Below, one piece after another: positions 1-8,673 of a DNA stretch of 64,000 nucleotides. The stretch is from Reyranella sp. (lineage in GTDB: Bacteria > Pseudomonadota > Alphaproteobacteria > Reyranellales > Reyranellaceae), in NCBI RefSeq assembly GCF_030651995.1, contig NZ_JAUSBN010000073.1:80459-144458 (forward strand), in the 5' to 3' direction. How positions within the stretch are numbered: the stretch's first letter is position 1; each line of letters begins with the position of its first letter. The translations under genes were made by a program, and so were the position numbers. The notes below the pieces were generated by a model that did no database searches, had not been told where the DNA came from, and was given only the letters and a program-made list of their open reading frames with translations.

Positions 1-1252
1 GCGTCGGGTCGACGATGTGGAAGATGACGGCGTTGGGCTGCGCCATCTGGCCGGCGACCGGGCTGGCATCGGCCACGATGCCGTCGACCGGTGCGACCAG
101 CGCCTCGGGCTGGCGGCGGCTGAAGTCGAGGGCGGTGCGGCGATCCTTGAGGCCCTGCAGCTCGAGTTGCGTCTCCTCGTACATCTGCCGCGCCACCGCG
201 CCGCTGGACACCAGCCGCGCATACCGCGCCAGGCGCGTCTCGACGATGCTGATCTGCTGGTCGAGTTCGCCCTGGCGCTGGCGCATGTCGGAGACGTCGA
301 TCTGCTGGATCGGCGGCGCGACATAGGCCAGCACGTCGCCTTTCGTCACCGCAGCGCCGAGGCGCGGGAAGCCTCCCGGCGGCGCCGACAGCCGTCCTCC
401 CACCGACGCCTGCACGACGCCGCTGGCGTTGGGATCGGGGATCACCCGGCCGGGCAGTTCCATCGTCCGGTGGAACGTGGCCTGGCTGGTGAGCACGGTG
501 CGCACGCCGAAGATCCGCTGAACCGCCTTGGGCACATGGAGCGTGCCGTCCGCCAGCCGCTGCGCCCGTTCGCCCGCGACCGGTATCGCCGCGGTCTTGC
601 CGTCGCCGTGATCGTGGCCGGTGTGCGCCTCGGCGCGCTCGCTCCACGCGACCGCCAGCGGCAGCGCCAGCAGGAGTGCGGCAGCCCGCCCGCCGCGCCG
701 ACCCGCGGCAATGCCGATCAGGAGTCCTGCGCCCACCCCGGCCAGCAGGATGACGCTCCAGAGCGCCCAGCCCGGCAAGGACGGCCACCACGAGGCGAGC
801 CAGGCCGAAGCGGTCGCGCCCGCCGCCCGCGCCGGCGCGGCGGCAGACGTCGTCACCAGCGTCAGCGGCAGGATCTCGAGTTCGGAACCGACGGCGACCG
901 TGGCGATCAGGTCGAACCGGCCGGGCTCGGCCAGGAAAGGCGCATCCAGCCGGTAGCGGTCGCCGTCTTCCGTGGCCTTCACCGGGCCGGTGGGCGTTTC
1001 CACCGTGATGTCAGCGCCGCCCAGCGGTTCGTTGGTGGCGAACGCGTCGAGATAGAGCGTGAGGCTGGCGCCCTCGGCGACAGCCACGAGCTCGAACGCC
1101 GTGCCGACGACTTCGGCGCGCGCGCCCGCGGGGGCAGCGGCGACGGAAGCGGCGGGCGGGGCGGCGCCATGGTCGTGTCCCTCATGCGCGCCAGCAGGTG
1201 AGATGCTGAACGACAGGGCCACCGCGAGCGCGGCCGCAGAACGGGCAAACAT
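1..1252 (-). CDS. Efflux RND periplasmic adaptor (CzcB/CusB-like), 3' end outside window
   Basis: About 417 codons are visible, starting at ATG 1252; the C-terminus lies beyond base 1. It probably links an inner-membrane RND pump to an outer-membrane channel for metal cation export. A signal-like N-terminus ends near AHEGHDHG (residues 22-29). An extra N-terminal domain follows, then a hydrophobic segment near residues 155-178, a second His motif (AHTGHDHG, about 207), and the adaptor body from about 250 with the usual lipoyl/beta-barrel start and a coiled-coil hairpin rich in Gln, Leu and Arg. It is the last visible gene of a minus-strand run with two small metal-ligand-rich secreted proteins. 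Divalent-metal specificity is inferred from the His motifs. Confidence 0.85.
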   Translation of the reverse strand, partial: MFARSAAALAVALSFSISPAGAHEGHDHGAAPPAASVAAAPAGARAEVVGTAFELVAVAEGASLTLYLDAFATNEPLGGADITVETPTGPVKATEDGDRYRLDAPFLAEPGRFDLIATVAVGSELEILPLTLVTTSAAAPARAAGATASAWLASWWPSLPGWALWSVILLAGVGAGLLIGIAAGRRGGRAAALLLALPLAVAWSERAEAHTGHDHGDGKTAAIPVAGERAQRLADGTLHVPKAVQRIFGVRTVLTSQATFHRTMELPGRVIPDPNASGVVQASVGGRLSAPPGGFPRLGAAVTKGDVLAYVAPPIQQIDVSDMRQRQGELDQQISIVETRLARYARLVSSGAVARQMYEETQLELQGLKDRRTALDFSRRQPEALVAPVDGIVADASPVAGQMAQPNAVIFHIVDPT

Positions 1253-1302
1253 GAAAGCAATCCTTCATCGTGATCCGGCGCGCAGGAGCGCGCGCAGGCA
1301 GA

Positions 1303-1764
1303 TCAGATGAAGGTTCTGGGGGGCTTTTTCGGACCTTCGGCGAGCCGGCCGGTCAGCCTGCGTGCCTGGGCGGAGGCCGGCAGCCAGGCGCCAAGCAGGG
1401 GCGCCGGGAGCGAGGCCTTGCCGAATGCAATCTTCAGGCACCCGCCGCAGTGAGTATTGTCGCAGCACGTGCCAACGCAGCCGGTGCCGGGCAGATCGCG
1501 CCCCGGCCTGTCGTTCACCGCGACGTCGAACCTCATGGGCGTTGCCGCGAGAGCCTCAGGGACCGCCTCGATGCTCATTGCCGCGGATGGTGCCGGAACG
1601 GTGCCCTCCTCGACGACAGGCGAGATCTGTAAGACAGGCGCCGCACCCTTGGCGACCCCGTGGGCATGTCCCGGATGCGCGCTTGCCACGCCCGCGCCAA
1701 AAATCGCCGTGAACGCAAGGATCACGGTGCAGAGCAGCGGCGCGAGGAGGCGGCGAAAAGGCAT
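1303..1764 (-). CDS. Secreted His/Cys-motif protein, putative metal-binding
   Basis: The 153-residue protein has a clear signal peptide (hydrophobic residues 8-28 ending in GVASA) followed directly by HPGHAHG. A Cys cluster, CVGTCCDNTHCGGC, lies near residues 96-109. I do not recognise a named family. The gene lies 50 nt upstream of the CzcB-like adaptor on the same strand, so co-transcription is likely. Metal buffering or sensing in the periplasm is inferred from the ligands and neighbours. Confidence 0.7.
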   Translation of the reverse strand: MPFRRLLAPLLCTVILAFTAIFGAGVASAHPGHAHGVAKGAAPVLQISPVVEEGTVPAPSAAMSIEAVPEALAATPMRFDVAVNDRPGRDLPGTGCVGTCCDNTHCGGCLKIAFGKASLPAPLLGAWLPASAQARRLTGRLAEGPKKPPRTFI

Positions 1765-1811
1765 GTCAGAGCAAACCTAACGGTGCGGCGCGGCAATTCA
1801 AGGGCAGGTAT

Positions 1812-1934
1812 TCACTCGTCGCAGCAGGGCGCCGCCTCCTCGCAGCAGGGCATCGCCTCGTCGCAGCAGTCCGCTTGGGCGACGCTGCCGAAAAAGAGCA
1901 GCAGCCCGAGGGCAGAAACCAGTGTCTTGAGCAT
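1812..1934 (-). CDS. 40-residue secreted Cys-rich micropeptide
   Basis: The ATG at 1934 follows a good ribosome binding site (GGGAGAG, 4 nt spacing). Residues 1-22 form a signal peptide ending in AQA. The mature part is about 18 residues with three CC pairs (DCCDE, PCCEE, PCCDE) alternating with acidic residues. It heads the metal-related minus-strand cluster, 47 nt upstream of the His/Cys secreted gene. The composition suggests soft-metal chelation (Cu, Cd, Hg or Zn). The longer upstream reading frame lacks a signal peptide and a good ribosome binding site, so this internal start is preferred. Confidence 0.65.
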   Translation of the reverse strand: MLKTLVSALGLLLFFGSVAQADCCDEAMPCCEEAAPCCDE

Positions 1935-2137
1935 TTTCTCTCCCGTCGTTGCGATTTCCGGGCAACCCGAACTCCTGCGCGCCGTTTCATCGCACGGGAG
2001 CAGGTGTCGCATTCATCAAATTTTCGGGACTTGAGCGGCCGGTCTGGCTCGATCCCGCAGCCTGACCACCGCGCCGCCGCATAACTGGATATGAGCGCCC
2101 TATGAAAACGGTAGTGCAGCCTAGGGAGGCGCATGAC

Positions 2138-2323
2138 ATGCAGGCCTTCATCCGCCGCAAGAACATCGAGAACCTGACGAGGCAACTGGCCGGAGGCCGG
2201 CTCGACGAGGCGCAACGCACCTTTGCCGAGCAGCGGCTGTCCGACGAAATTTCCAGCGAGAGGGCCGACGAGCTCACGAGCGCGCGGGCTCACGCGCCCG
2301 TGCCGGACGCCGCTCGCTGCTGA
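2138..2323 (+). CDS. Small hypothetical protein
   Basis: The 61-residue product begins MQAFIRRKNIENL and is charged and helical, with no membrane segment. Small proteins with a similar RRxNIExxxxxL start and a C-terminal acidic helix are frequent in alphaproteobacteria and are of unknown function. An in-frame ATG at 2102 would add 12 residues. A GCAAC-N16-CGTT promoter-like motif sits at 1962-1986, about 110-150 nt upstream, and may or may not belong to this gene. Confidence 0.5.
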   Translation: MQAFIRRKNIENLTRQLAGGRLDEAQRTFAEQRLSDEISSERADELTSARAHAPVPDAARC

Positions 2324-2336
2324 TCGCGACGTCGCT

Positions 2337-2792
2337 TCAGCCGGCGCGCCGGTCGATCTCGGCGCGGGCGTGCCGGCGCGCCATCTCCTCGGCGACTTCC
2401 GAGGGCACGCACACCTTGTTCACCGGATTGAGCACGGTGCCCAACGACTTGGCGATTACCAGGGCGACGGGGATGCCGACGATCGACAGGCACAGCGCGA
2501 ACACCTGGATCGCGTTGAGGACCACGAACACCACGCCGAACGGCAGGTAGAGGATCATCACCAGGGTCGAGTAGGCGCGCCACAGCGGGTTCTGCGGCAT
2601 GTCGAGGTCCGACTTGCTCACCATCTCGTTGCCGAACGGCGCCAGCAGGAACCTGCCAAACTCCATCAGCCCGAGCCCGAGCGGCGCAGTGACGACCAGC
2701 AGCGTGAGCAGCAGGCCGAGCAGCCAGTAGAAGGCCGCTGTCAGGAACCCGAGGAATGGGATGTGCCACAGAATGTTGCCCAAGGTCCGCAT
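2337..2792 (-). CDS. yccF: YccF-domain inner-membrane protein
   Basis: The start is ATG 2792 after GGGGGAGAGAG, giving 151 residues. The N-terminal MRTLGNILWHIPFLGF and two long hydrophobic blocks (about 8-30 and 75-110) separated by a small loop match the YccF (DUF307) family, whose function is unknown. The C-terminus is cytoplasmic and charged (EVAEEMARRHARAEID). The longer reading frame upstream has no ribosome binding site and unlikely composition. Confidence 0.85.
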   Translation of the reverse strand: MRTLGNILWHIPFLGFLTAAFYWLLGLLLTLLVVTAPLGLGLMEFGRFLLAPFGNEMVSKSDLDMPQNPLWRAYSTLVMILYLPFGVVFVVLNAIQVFALCLSIVGIPVALVIAKSLGTVLNPVNKVCVPSEVAEEMARRHARAEIDRRAG

Positions 2793-2986
2793 CGACTCTC
2801 TCCCCCTCCGCCGACCGCGGCGCTGCGCGGCGCGGTGCCAACATGCCTCGCCCGCCGGGCGCGTGGCAATCGCCGCCCGGTCGTCCGCGTCCATGAGGTG
2901 AAGGAATGAACCTTCAGGACGAATGAATTTCCAGCCGCCGCGACGGCGACCTAGCCTCCTTCACCTGTAACGCAACGGAGGCGGGG

Positions 2987-4562
2987 ATGGCGAAACGTCG
3001 GACGATGGGATGGCTGGCGGCGGCCGCGGTGGCGCTGATGCTGCCGGCGGCGGGAGGCGCAGCAGCCGAAGACGCTGCGCGTGGTGATGCATTCCGACCT
3101 CAAGATCCTCGATCCGATCTGGACCTCGGCCTTCATCGTGCGCAACCACGGCTACATGGTCTACGACACGCTGTTCGCGCTCGACGGCGACCTCAAGGTC
3201 AAGCCGCAGATGGTCGAGACCTGGAGCGTCACGCCCGACAATCTCACATGGACCTTCACCCTGCGCGACGGGCTCGAGTTCCACGACGGCCAGCCGGTCA
3301 CGACCGAGGACGTGCTGGCCTCGCTCAAGCGCTGGGCGGTGCGCGATTCGGTGGGCCAGATCCTCTGGGGCAAGCTTTCCGAGGCCAGGGCGATCGACGC
3401 GAAGACCTTCCAGCTCGTGCTCAAGTCGCCGACCGGCGTGGTGCTGCAGGCGCTGTCCAAGCCCTCGGGCAATCCCTTCATCATGCCGAAGCGGGTCGCC
3501 GAGACCTCGCCCAACGACCAGATCAAGGAGTTCGTGGGTTCGGGCCCGTTCATCTTCAAGGCCGACGAGTGGAAGCCCGGCGACAAGACGGTCTATGTGA
3601 AGAACCCCAAATACAAGCCGCGGCCCGAGCCCGCCTCCGGCCTCGCCGGCGGCAAGCTGGCGAAGGTCGACCGGGTCGAGTGGATCGCCATGCCCGACCA
3701 GCAGACCGCGGTGAGCGCGCTGCAGGCCGGCGAGATCGACATCATCGAGGCGCCGCAGCACGACCTCTATCCGCTGCTGAAGAAGGACCGCAACGCCGAG
3801 CTGATCAATCCCAGCAAGTGGGGCAGCCAGTACATCTATCGCTTCAACCAACTGCACAAGCCGTTCGACAACGCGAAGAACCGGCAGGCGATGCTCTACG
3901 CCCTGAACCAGAAGGACTTCCTCGACGGCGTGGTTGGCGACCCGCAGTTCTACCAGGTCTGCAAGGCCATGTTCATCTGCGGCGGCCCCTACGAGACGAC
4001 GGTGGGCTTCGAGGACAAGTACGAGAGCGACTTCGCCAAGGCGAAGCAGCTGCTGGCCGAGGGCGGCTACGACAACACGCCGGTCGTGCTGCTGCATTCG
4101 ACCGACCTCTATGCGCTCGCCAACATGGCGCCGATCGCCAAATCGCTGATGGAGAAGGCCGGCATGAAGGTCGACATGCAGTCGATGGACTGGCAGACGC
4201 TGGTCGCCCGCCGTGCCAAGAAGGACCCGCCGGACAAGGGCGGCTGGAACGTGCTGATCACCTCGACCTCGGCGCCGGATGCGCTCGATCCGCTGGCGCT
4301 GGGCTTCATCGTGGCGACCTGCGACAAGGCCCCGTTCGGCTGGCCGTGCGACGAGGAGCTGGTGCGGCTGCGCAGCGCCTTCGCCGACGAGCCCGACGAG
4401 GCCAGGCGCAAGGAGATCGTGGAGAAGATCCAGCTGCGCGCCGCCGAGGTGCCGACACATGCCTTCCTCGGCCAGTACACGAGCGCGATGGCGCGCCGCA
4501 AGAACGTGACCGGCAACGTCATCTCGCCGGTGACGGTCTTCTGGAACGTCGAGAAGCGGTAG
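2987..4562 (+). CDS. Peptide/dipeptide ABC transporter substrate-binding protein (SBP family 5), frameshift near signal peptide
   Basis: The mature part, from about 3066 in frame 3, reads PKTLRVVMHSDLKILDP and continues through a full family-5 (DppA/OppA-like) fold of about 500 residues ending at 4562. Its natural signal peptide (MAKRRTMGWLAAAAVALMLP) starts at 2987 in frame 2. The two frames must be joined by one extra base in the G-rich stretch at about 3050-3056. Frame 3 has a TGA at 3036-3038, so no upstream start can supply a leader in that frame. Either a base-calling error or a real one-base lesion explains it. MlrC follows 17 nt downstream, suggesting a peptide-uptake/degradation operon. 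Confidence 0.8.
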
Positions 4563-4579
4563 GGCGGGAGCGTTCCGAC

Positions 4580-6091
4580 ATGGCGAGCCGGGTCCTGATC
4601 GCGCAGTTCATGCACGAGACCAACACCTTCTCGAAGTTGGCGACCACGCTGGAGGATTATCGCCGCCAGCGCCTGGTCGAGGGCCCGGCGATCGTGCCCA
4701 ACTTCACCGGCACGCGGAACGAGCTGGGTGGCTTCATCGACGCCGCGCAGACTCACGGCTGGGAGCCGGTGTGGGGCGTGGCCGCCAACACCATTCCCTC
4801 GGGGCCGCTCACGCGCGAAGCCTGGGAGCATATCCGCGACCTTATCCTCGACGCGGCGCGCGGCGGCCGTGACGGCAAGGGCCCGGTCGATGCGGTCTGC
4901 CTGTCGCTGCACGGCGCCATGGTGAGCGAGACCGAGGACGATGCAGAGGGCGCGCTGCTCGAGTCGGTGCGCGGTGTGGTCGGTCCCGACGTGCCGGTGG
5001 TCGCGACCCTTGACCTGCACGCCAACGCCACCGGGCGGATGGCGCGGCATGCCAATGCGCTGGTGAGCTACCGCACCTATCCGCATGTCGACGGCTACGA
5101 GCGCGCGGTCCAGGCCGCGCAACTGGTCGAGGACGCGCTGCAGGGATGGAAGCGGCCGCGCTGCCTGCTGGTGCAGCCGGCGATGCTGAAGGGCGCCGAT
5201 CACGGCCGCACGACGCAGCCCGGCATCATGCGTGACCTGCTGGCCCGCGCCGAAGCCTTCGAGAAGCAGCCGGGGCTGCACGTGGTGTCGATCCAGGTGG
5301 GTTTCACCTGGTCGGACATCCCATGGGCCGGCCCGTCGATCGCCGTCAGCCATGAGCCGGGCGCGGAAGCTGCCGCCCAGCAGGCGGCCGAGGCGCTGAT
5401 CGCCGAGATGTGGGCGCGCCGCAACGAGTTCTCCTCGTCCTACCGCTCGATCGAAGAGGCGGTGGCGGCCGTGCGCCGCGGCGGCGACCGACCGCTGGTG
5501 CTGGCCGAGGGCACCGACAATCCCGGCGGCGGCGGCTATAACGATGCACCCAATCTCCTGCGTGCGCTGCTCGAGGCCGGCGTCCCCAACGTGGCGGTCG
5601 GCACGATCTACGATCCCGGCACGGTGCGGCAGGCGCTGAAGGCGGGCGTCGGCGCGCGCATCGAGGTGGCGCTGGGCGGCCATACCGATCCGTCGCTCGG
5701 CGCGCCGGTGCGGACGACGGCCGAGGTGCGGCATCTCTCCGACGGCAACTTCCGCAACGACGGGCCGATGAACGCCGGCGTCCAGGTGGCGCTGGGCGCG
5801 ACCGCCGTGCTGCGGCTCGGCGACAGCCTCGACGTCGTGACGACCTCGACGCGCATGCACACGATCGACCTGCAGGTCTTCCTCAGCCAGGGCATCGATC
5901 CGCTCGCCCGCAACGTGCTGGTGGTGAAGAGCTCGCAGCATTTCCGCGCCGCCTTCGGGCCGGTCGCGCGCGAGGTGATGCTGGTCGATGCCGGCGGCCT
6001 CTGCTCGACCGACGCCTCGCGCTTCACCTACGCCAAGCTGCGCCGCCCGATCTGGCCGCTCGACCCGGTCGAGGATCCGCTGGCCGGATAG
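4580..6091 (+). CDS. mlrC: M81 family metallopeptidase (MlrC-like)
   Basis: The 503-residue product starts MASRVLIAQFMHETNTFS, the typical MlrC N-terminus with the metal-ligand motif HETNTFS. It also carries DLHAN (about residues 151-155) and the C-terminal MlrC domain with TDNPGGG. MlrC was named for linearised microcystin hydrolysis, but most relatives act on unknown small peptides or amides. It follows a peptide-binding protein by 17 nt, consistent with intracellular breakdown of an imported oligopeptide. GGGCGGGAG precedes the ATG. Confidence 0.88.
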   Translation: MASRVLIAQFMHETNTFSKLATTLEDYRRQRLVEGPAIVPNFTGTRNELGGFIDAAQTHGWEPVWGVAANTIPSGPLTREAWEHIRDLILDAARGGRDGKGPVDAVCLSLHGAMVSETEDDAEGALLESVRGVVGPDVPVVATLDLHANATGRMARHANALVSYRTYPHVDGYERAVQAAQLVEDALQGWKRPRCLLVQPAMLKGADHGRTTQPGIMRDLLARAEAFEKQPGLHVVSIQVGFTWSDIPWAGPSIAVSHEPGAEAAAQQAAEALIAEMWARRNEFSSSYRSIEEAVAAVRRGGDRPLVLAEGTDNPGGGGYNDAPNLLRALLEAGVPNVAVGTIYDPGTVRQALKAGVGARIEVALGGHTDPSLGAPVRTTAEVRHLSDGNFRNDGPMNAGVQVALGATAVLRLGDSLDVVTTSTRMHTIDLQVFLSQGIDPLARNVLVVKSSQHFRAAFGPVAREVMLVDAGGLCSTDASRFTYAKLRRPIWPLDPVEDPLAG

Positions 6092-6871
6092 TCAAACCGT
6101 CGGGATCGTGCCGCCGTCGATGACGTATTCCGTGCCGGTGATGCTGGCGGCGCGGTCGGAGGCGAGGAAGGCGATGAGGTTCGCGACCTCTGCCGGCGTC
6201 GAGGGCCGGCCGAGGGGGATGCCGCCCAGCGCCTTCATGACGATCGCCTTGCCGCCGTCGCGGTCCACGCCGGCGTCGCGGGCGATCCGGTCGGTCAGCC
6301 GCACGGCGGCTTCGGTCTCGATCCAGCCCGGCGACACGCGCACAACGCGTACGCCTTTGGGCGAGACCTCCTTCGAGAGGCTCTTGCTGTAGGTGGAGAG
6401 CGCGGCCTTGGCGGCGGCGTAGGCGGTCGTCGCGTCGGGCAGCGGCAGGGCGCGCTGGATCGAGGTGACATGGATGACCACGCCGCGTCTCCGTTCGACC
6501 ATGGCGGGCAGCAGCGCGCGGTCGAGCCGCACGGCGGGTATCAGGTTGAGGTCGATCTCCCGGACCCAGTCGGCATCGCCCAGCGCCGCGAAGCCGCCGG
6601 CCGGCGCGCGCGAGCCTCCCAGCATGTGGACGAGGATGTCGATCTCGCCCAGGCGCTCGCGCGCGACGGCGGCAAGGTCGGCGCAGCCCTGCGCGGTCGT
6701 GAGATCGGCGGCGACGAACATCGACTCCGGCATCTCGGCTGGTCGCGAGCGCGCCGTCGTCAGCACGCGCGCGCCGAGGTCGGAGAAGAGCGCGACGGTC
6801 GCCGCGCCGGCGCCGCGCGTGCCCGAGGTGATCAGCACCCGCTTGCCCTCGAGCTGGAGGAAGCCGCTCAT
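6092..6871 (-). CDS. SDR family oxidoreductase
   Basis: This is a classical short-chain dehydrogenase of 259 residues. The cofactor motif is TSGTRGAG (residues 15-22), where the first Gly of TGxxxGxG is replaced by Ser. Also present are the catalytic Ser region (HVTSIQ), YAAAK (Tyr/Lys pair) and a C-terminal GGTIPTV. The ATG at 6871 overlaps the stop of the NTF2-like gene (ATGA), indicating translational coupling. Substrate unknown. The gene ends exactly where MlrC, on the other strand, ends. Confidence 0.88.
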   Translation of the reverse strand: MSGFLQLEGKRVLITSGTRGAGAATVALFSDLGARVLTTARSRPAEMPESMFVAADLTTAQGCADLAAVARERLGEIDILVHMLGGSRAPAGGFAALGDADWVREIDLNLIPAVRLDRALLPAMVERRRGVVIHVTSIQRALPLPDATTAYAAAKAALSTYSKSLSKEVSPKGVRVVRVSPGWIETEAAVRLTDRIARDAGVDRDGGKAIVMKALGGIPLGRPSTPAEVANLIAFLASDRAASITGTEYVIDGGTIPTV

Positions 6872-7191
6872 GCGCCGATCCTCAGGGCTGCGATGCGCCC
6901 GTCCACGAGCCGGAAGGCGAAGGTGAGCAGGGCCGGGCTGCCGGGAAACTGTCCGGTGACCCTGGCGCGGATGAGGGTGCGATCCTGCGCTTCGCGGATC
7001 TCGCACGGCTCGGCCCTGTGGCGGTACTGTGCCTTGGCCGCGCGCCACCACGCCCCGATGGCTTCGGGGCCAGCATGCGTGCGGCCTTCGTCCTCGACGA
7101 CGGCGTCTGACGCGAAGGCATCGAGGGGAGCCGTATCGGGCGGGCCCTTGTCGGCGTCGAAGAAGGCTTTGACGGGGGCTGGCAGGTTCAT
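6868..7191 (-). CDS. NTF2-like / SnoaL-type small protein
   Basis: The 107-residue protein carries the NTF2-like pattern: an N-terminal helix with VKAFFDADKG, DAVVEDEGR, GPEAIGAWWRAA and a C-terminal FRLVDGRIAAL strand. Such proteins bind or isomerise small hydrophobic molecules. It is the first gene of a two-gene operon with the SDR and is divergent from the LysR gene 108 bp away, which is its likely regulator. Confidence 0.8.
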   Translation of the reverse strand: MNLPAPVKAFFDADKGPPDTAPLDAFASDAVVEDEGRTHAGPEAIGAWWRAAKAQYRHRAEPCEIREAQDRTLIRARVTGQFPGSPALLTFAFRLVDGRIAALRIGA

Positions 7192-7299
7192 GATCGCTTC
7201 CTTCCGCGTGTGCTGTCCCGCTCGAAGTAGGCCTGTACGGCAATCCCGATAAGTGGGACAAAGAGGGATGAGGCGTTACGAAAGTCGGGACAAACAGGA
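7192..7299. promoter_or_regulatory. Divergent SDR-operon/LysR control region with repeated GGGACA boxes
   Basis: This 108-bp gap contains AAGTGGGACAAAGAGG (7251-7266) and AAGTCGGGACAAACAGG (7283-7299) as imperfect direct repeats. A reversed copy of the core, TGTCCC, is at 7214-7219. The GGGACA cores lie at 7255-7260 and 7287-7292. Position and repetition fit a LysR operator; that is an inference. Confidence 0.45.
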
Positions 7300-8205
7300 G
7301 TGAACGGGGTTGGGCTGGGCGAGTTCGACGCCGCCCTCGCCGTCGCGCGTGAGGGCTCGTTCCGCGGCGCCGCCCGGGCGCTCGGCCTGTCGACGACGGC
7401 GCTGAGCAATGCCGTGGCGAAGCTCGAAACGAGGGTGGGCGTGCGTCTGTTCAACCGGACGACGCGTAGCGTCTCGCTCACCGACGCCGGCCGCGCCTTC
7501 GTCGAACAGGCGGGGCCGGCCCTGCGCGACCTGCACGGCGCGATGGAGGCGGTCCGCGCCCAGCAGGCGACGCCCTCCGGAACGCTGCGCATCAACGCCT
7601 TCGCGTCGGGCGCGCGCGAAATCATGGCGCCGCTGGTCCTGGAATTCCTGCGCCGGCACCCCGCGGTGCATGTCGACCTCGTGACCGAGGGACGGCTGGT
7701 CGACATCGTGGCCGACGGCTTCGACCTCGGCGTGCGCCGCGCGGATCTGGTGCCCGCCGACATGATCGCCGTCCCGCTCGGCCGGCCGCAGCGACATGCC
7801 GTCGTGGCGTCCCCGGCCTATTTCAGCCAGCACGGCACGCCGCGCGCGCCGATGGATCTCGGCCGGCATCGCTGCCTCCGCACCCGCCTGCCCGACGGCG
7901 CGCTGTTGCGGTGGCATTTCGAGAAGCGAGGGGAAACGCTTCTGGTCGACGTAAACGGGCCGATCACCCTGGACGAGGCCAGCCTTGCCCGCATGGCGGT
8001 GCTGCAAGGGGTGGGCATAGGCTTCTTTCTGGAGCAGGATGTGCGCAACGACATCGCCGCCGGCCGCCTCGTGCGCGTGCTCGACGACTGGACACCGCCG
8101 ATCGCCGACCTCTGCCTCTATTATCCCGGCCGGCGCAATCCCTCCGCCGCCCTCAAGGAATTCGTCGGTCTGGCCCGTGAACTCGGCCGGACGGCGAGAT
8201 CGTGA
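7300..8205 (+). CDS. LysR family transcriptional regulator
   Basis: The 301-residue protein has the LysR winged helix at residues 1-65 (EGSFRGAARALGLSTTALSNAVAKLE, wing NRTTRSVSLT) and a substrate-binding fold from about residue 90. The GTG start at 7300 directly abuts AGGAG, leaving almost no spacing; no better in-frame start is visible upstream. It is divergent from the NTF2-like/SDR pair and probably controls it. Effector unknown. Confidence 0.88.
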   Translation: MNGVGLGEFDAALAVAREGSFRGAARALGLSTTALSNAVAKLETRVGVRLFNRTTRSVSLTDAGRAFVEQAGPALRDLHGAMEAVRAQQATPSGTLRINAFASGAREIMAPLVLEFLRRHPAVHVDLVTEGRLVDIVADGFDLGVRRADLVPADMIAVPLGRPQRHAVVASPAYFSQHGTPRAPMDLGRHRCLRTRLPDGALLRWHFEKRGETLLVDVNGPITLDEASLARMAVLQGVGIGFFLEQDVRNDIAAGRLVRVLDDWTPPIADLCLYYPGRRNPSAALKEFVGLARELGRTARS

Positions 8206-8307
8206 ACGGCGGCTCTCGTCTTTTTTGCAGGCCGGCGCGAGACGGCCGGTGACGGACGAGACATCACACCTCATGCGCAGCCGCGCCATATGGGTTAGGA
8301 AACGCCG

Positions 8308-8673
8308 ATGTCCGATATCGAAACCCTCCGCAAATCGCTCGCCCTCTCGTCCGAAGGGCTGGCTTCCGAAGACAAGAAGGCGATGGCCATCGACGCCATC
8401 TCCAAGATCCTCGACGCGCTGGAGCTCGGCGTCGGCGCGTTCGGCGAATGGGAGCAGCGCTGCCTCGCCGCGTCGATCATCGCGCTGCGTGCGGGAAAGT
8501 ACGATGACTCCCGGGCGCTGGCGCGCCGTGCGATCTGGCCCGAGGAAAACCGCCGCAACTCCGGCGTCGCCCGCCTGCTGCTGCGCCCGGGAATGCTGAC
8601 GATCCCCGAACTCCGGAAGGAGTTCAAAATCGCGCAGTCCATGCCGCCCCGGAAGGTTCGCCCCGTCGAATAG
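8308..8673 (+). CDS. Hypothetical helical protein
   Basis: The 121-residue, mostly alpha-helical soluble protein (MSDIETLRKSL start, GTTAGGAAACGCCG upstream) shows no recognised catalytic motif. Helix pairs around residues 25-75 are reminiscent of a TPR-type packing (IIALRAGKYDDSRALARRA), similar in spirit to the small proteins at 22701 and 31453. It stands alone, followed by about 370 bp of non-coding DNA. Confidence 0.6.
   Translation: MSDIETLRKSLALSSEGLASEDKKAMAIDAISKILDALELGVGAFGEWEQRCLAASIIALRAGKYDDSRALARRAIWPEENRRNSGVARLLLRPGMLTIPELRKEFKIAQSMPPRKVRPVE

Noticed and set aside
17..1201. A 394-codon plus-strand frame at the left edge
   Set aside because: It is the antisense shadow of the CzcB-like adaptor, which reads cleanly on the minus strand.
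2987..6091. A single 1034-codon frame spanning the binding protein and MlrC
   Set aside because: Only its first about 24 codons (signal peptide) and the part from 4580 (MlrC) look like protein. The middle is the wrong frame of the binding protein.
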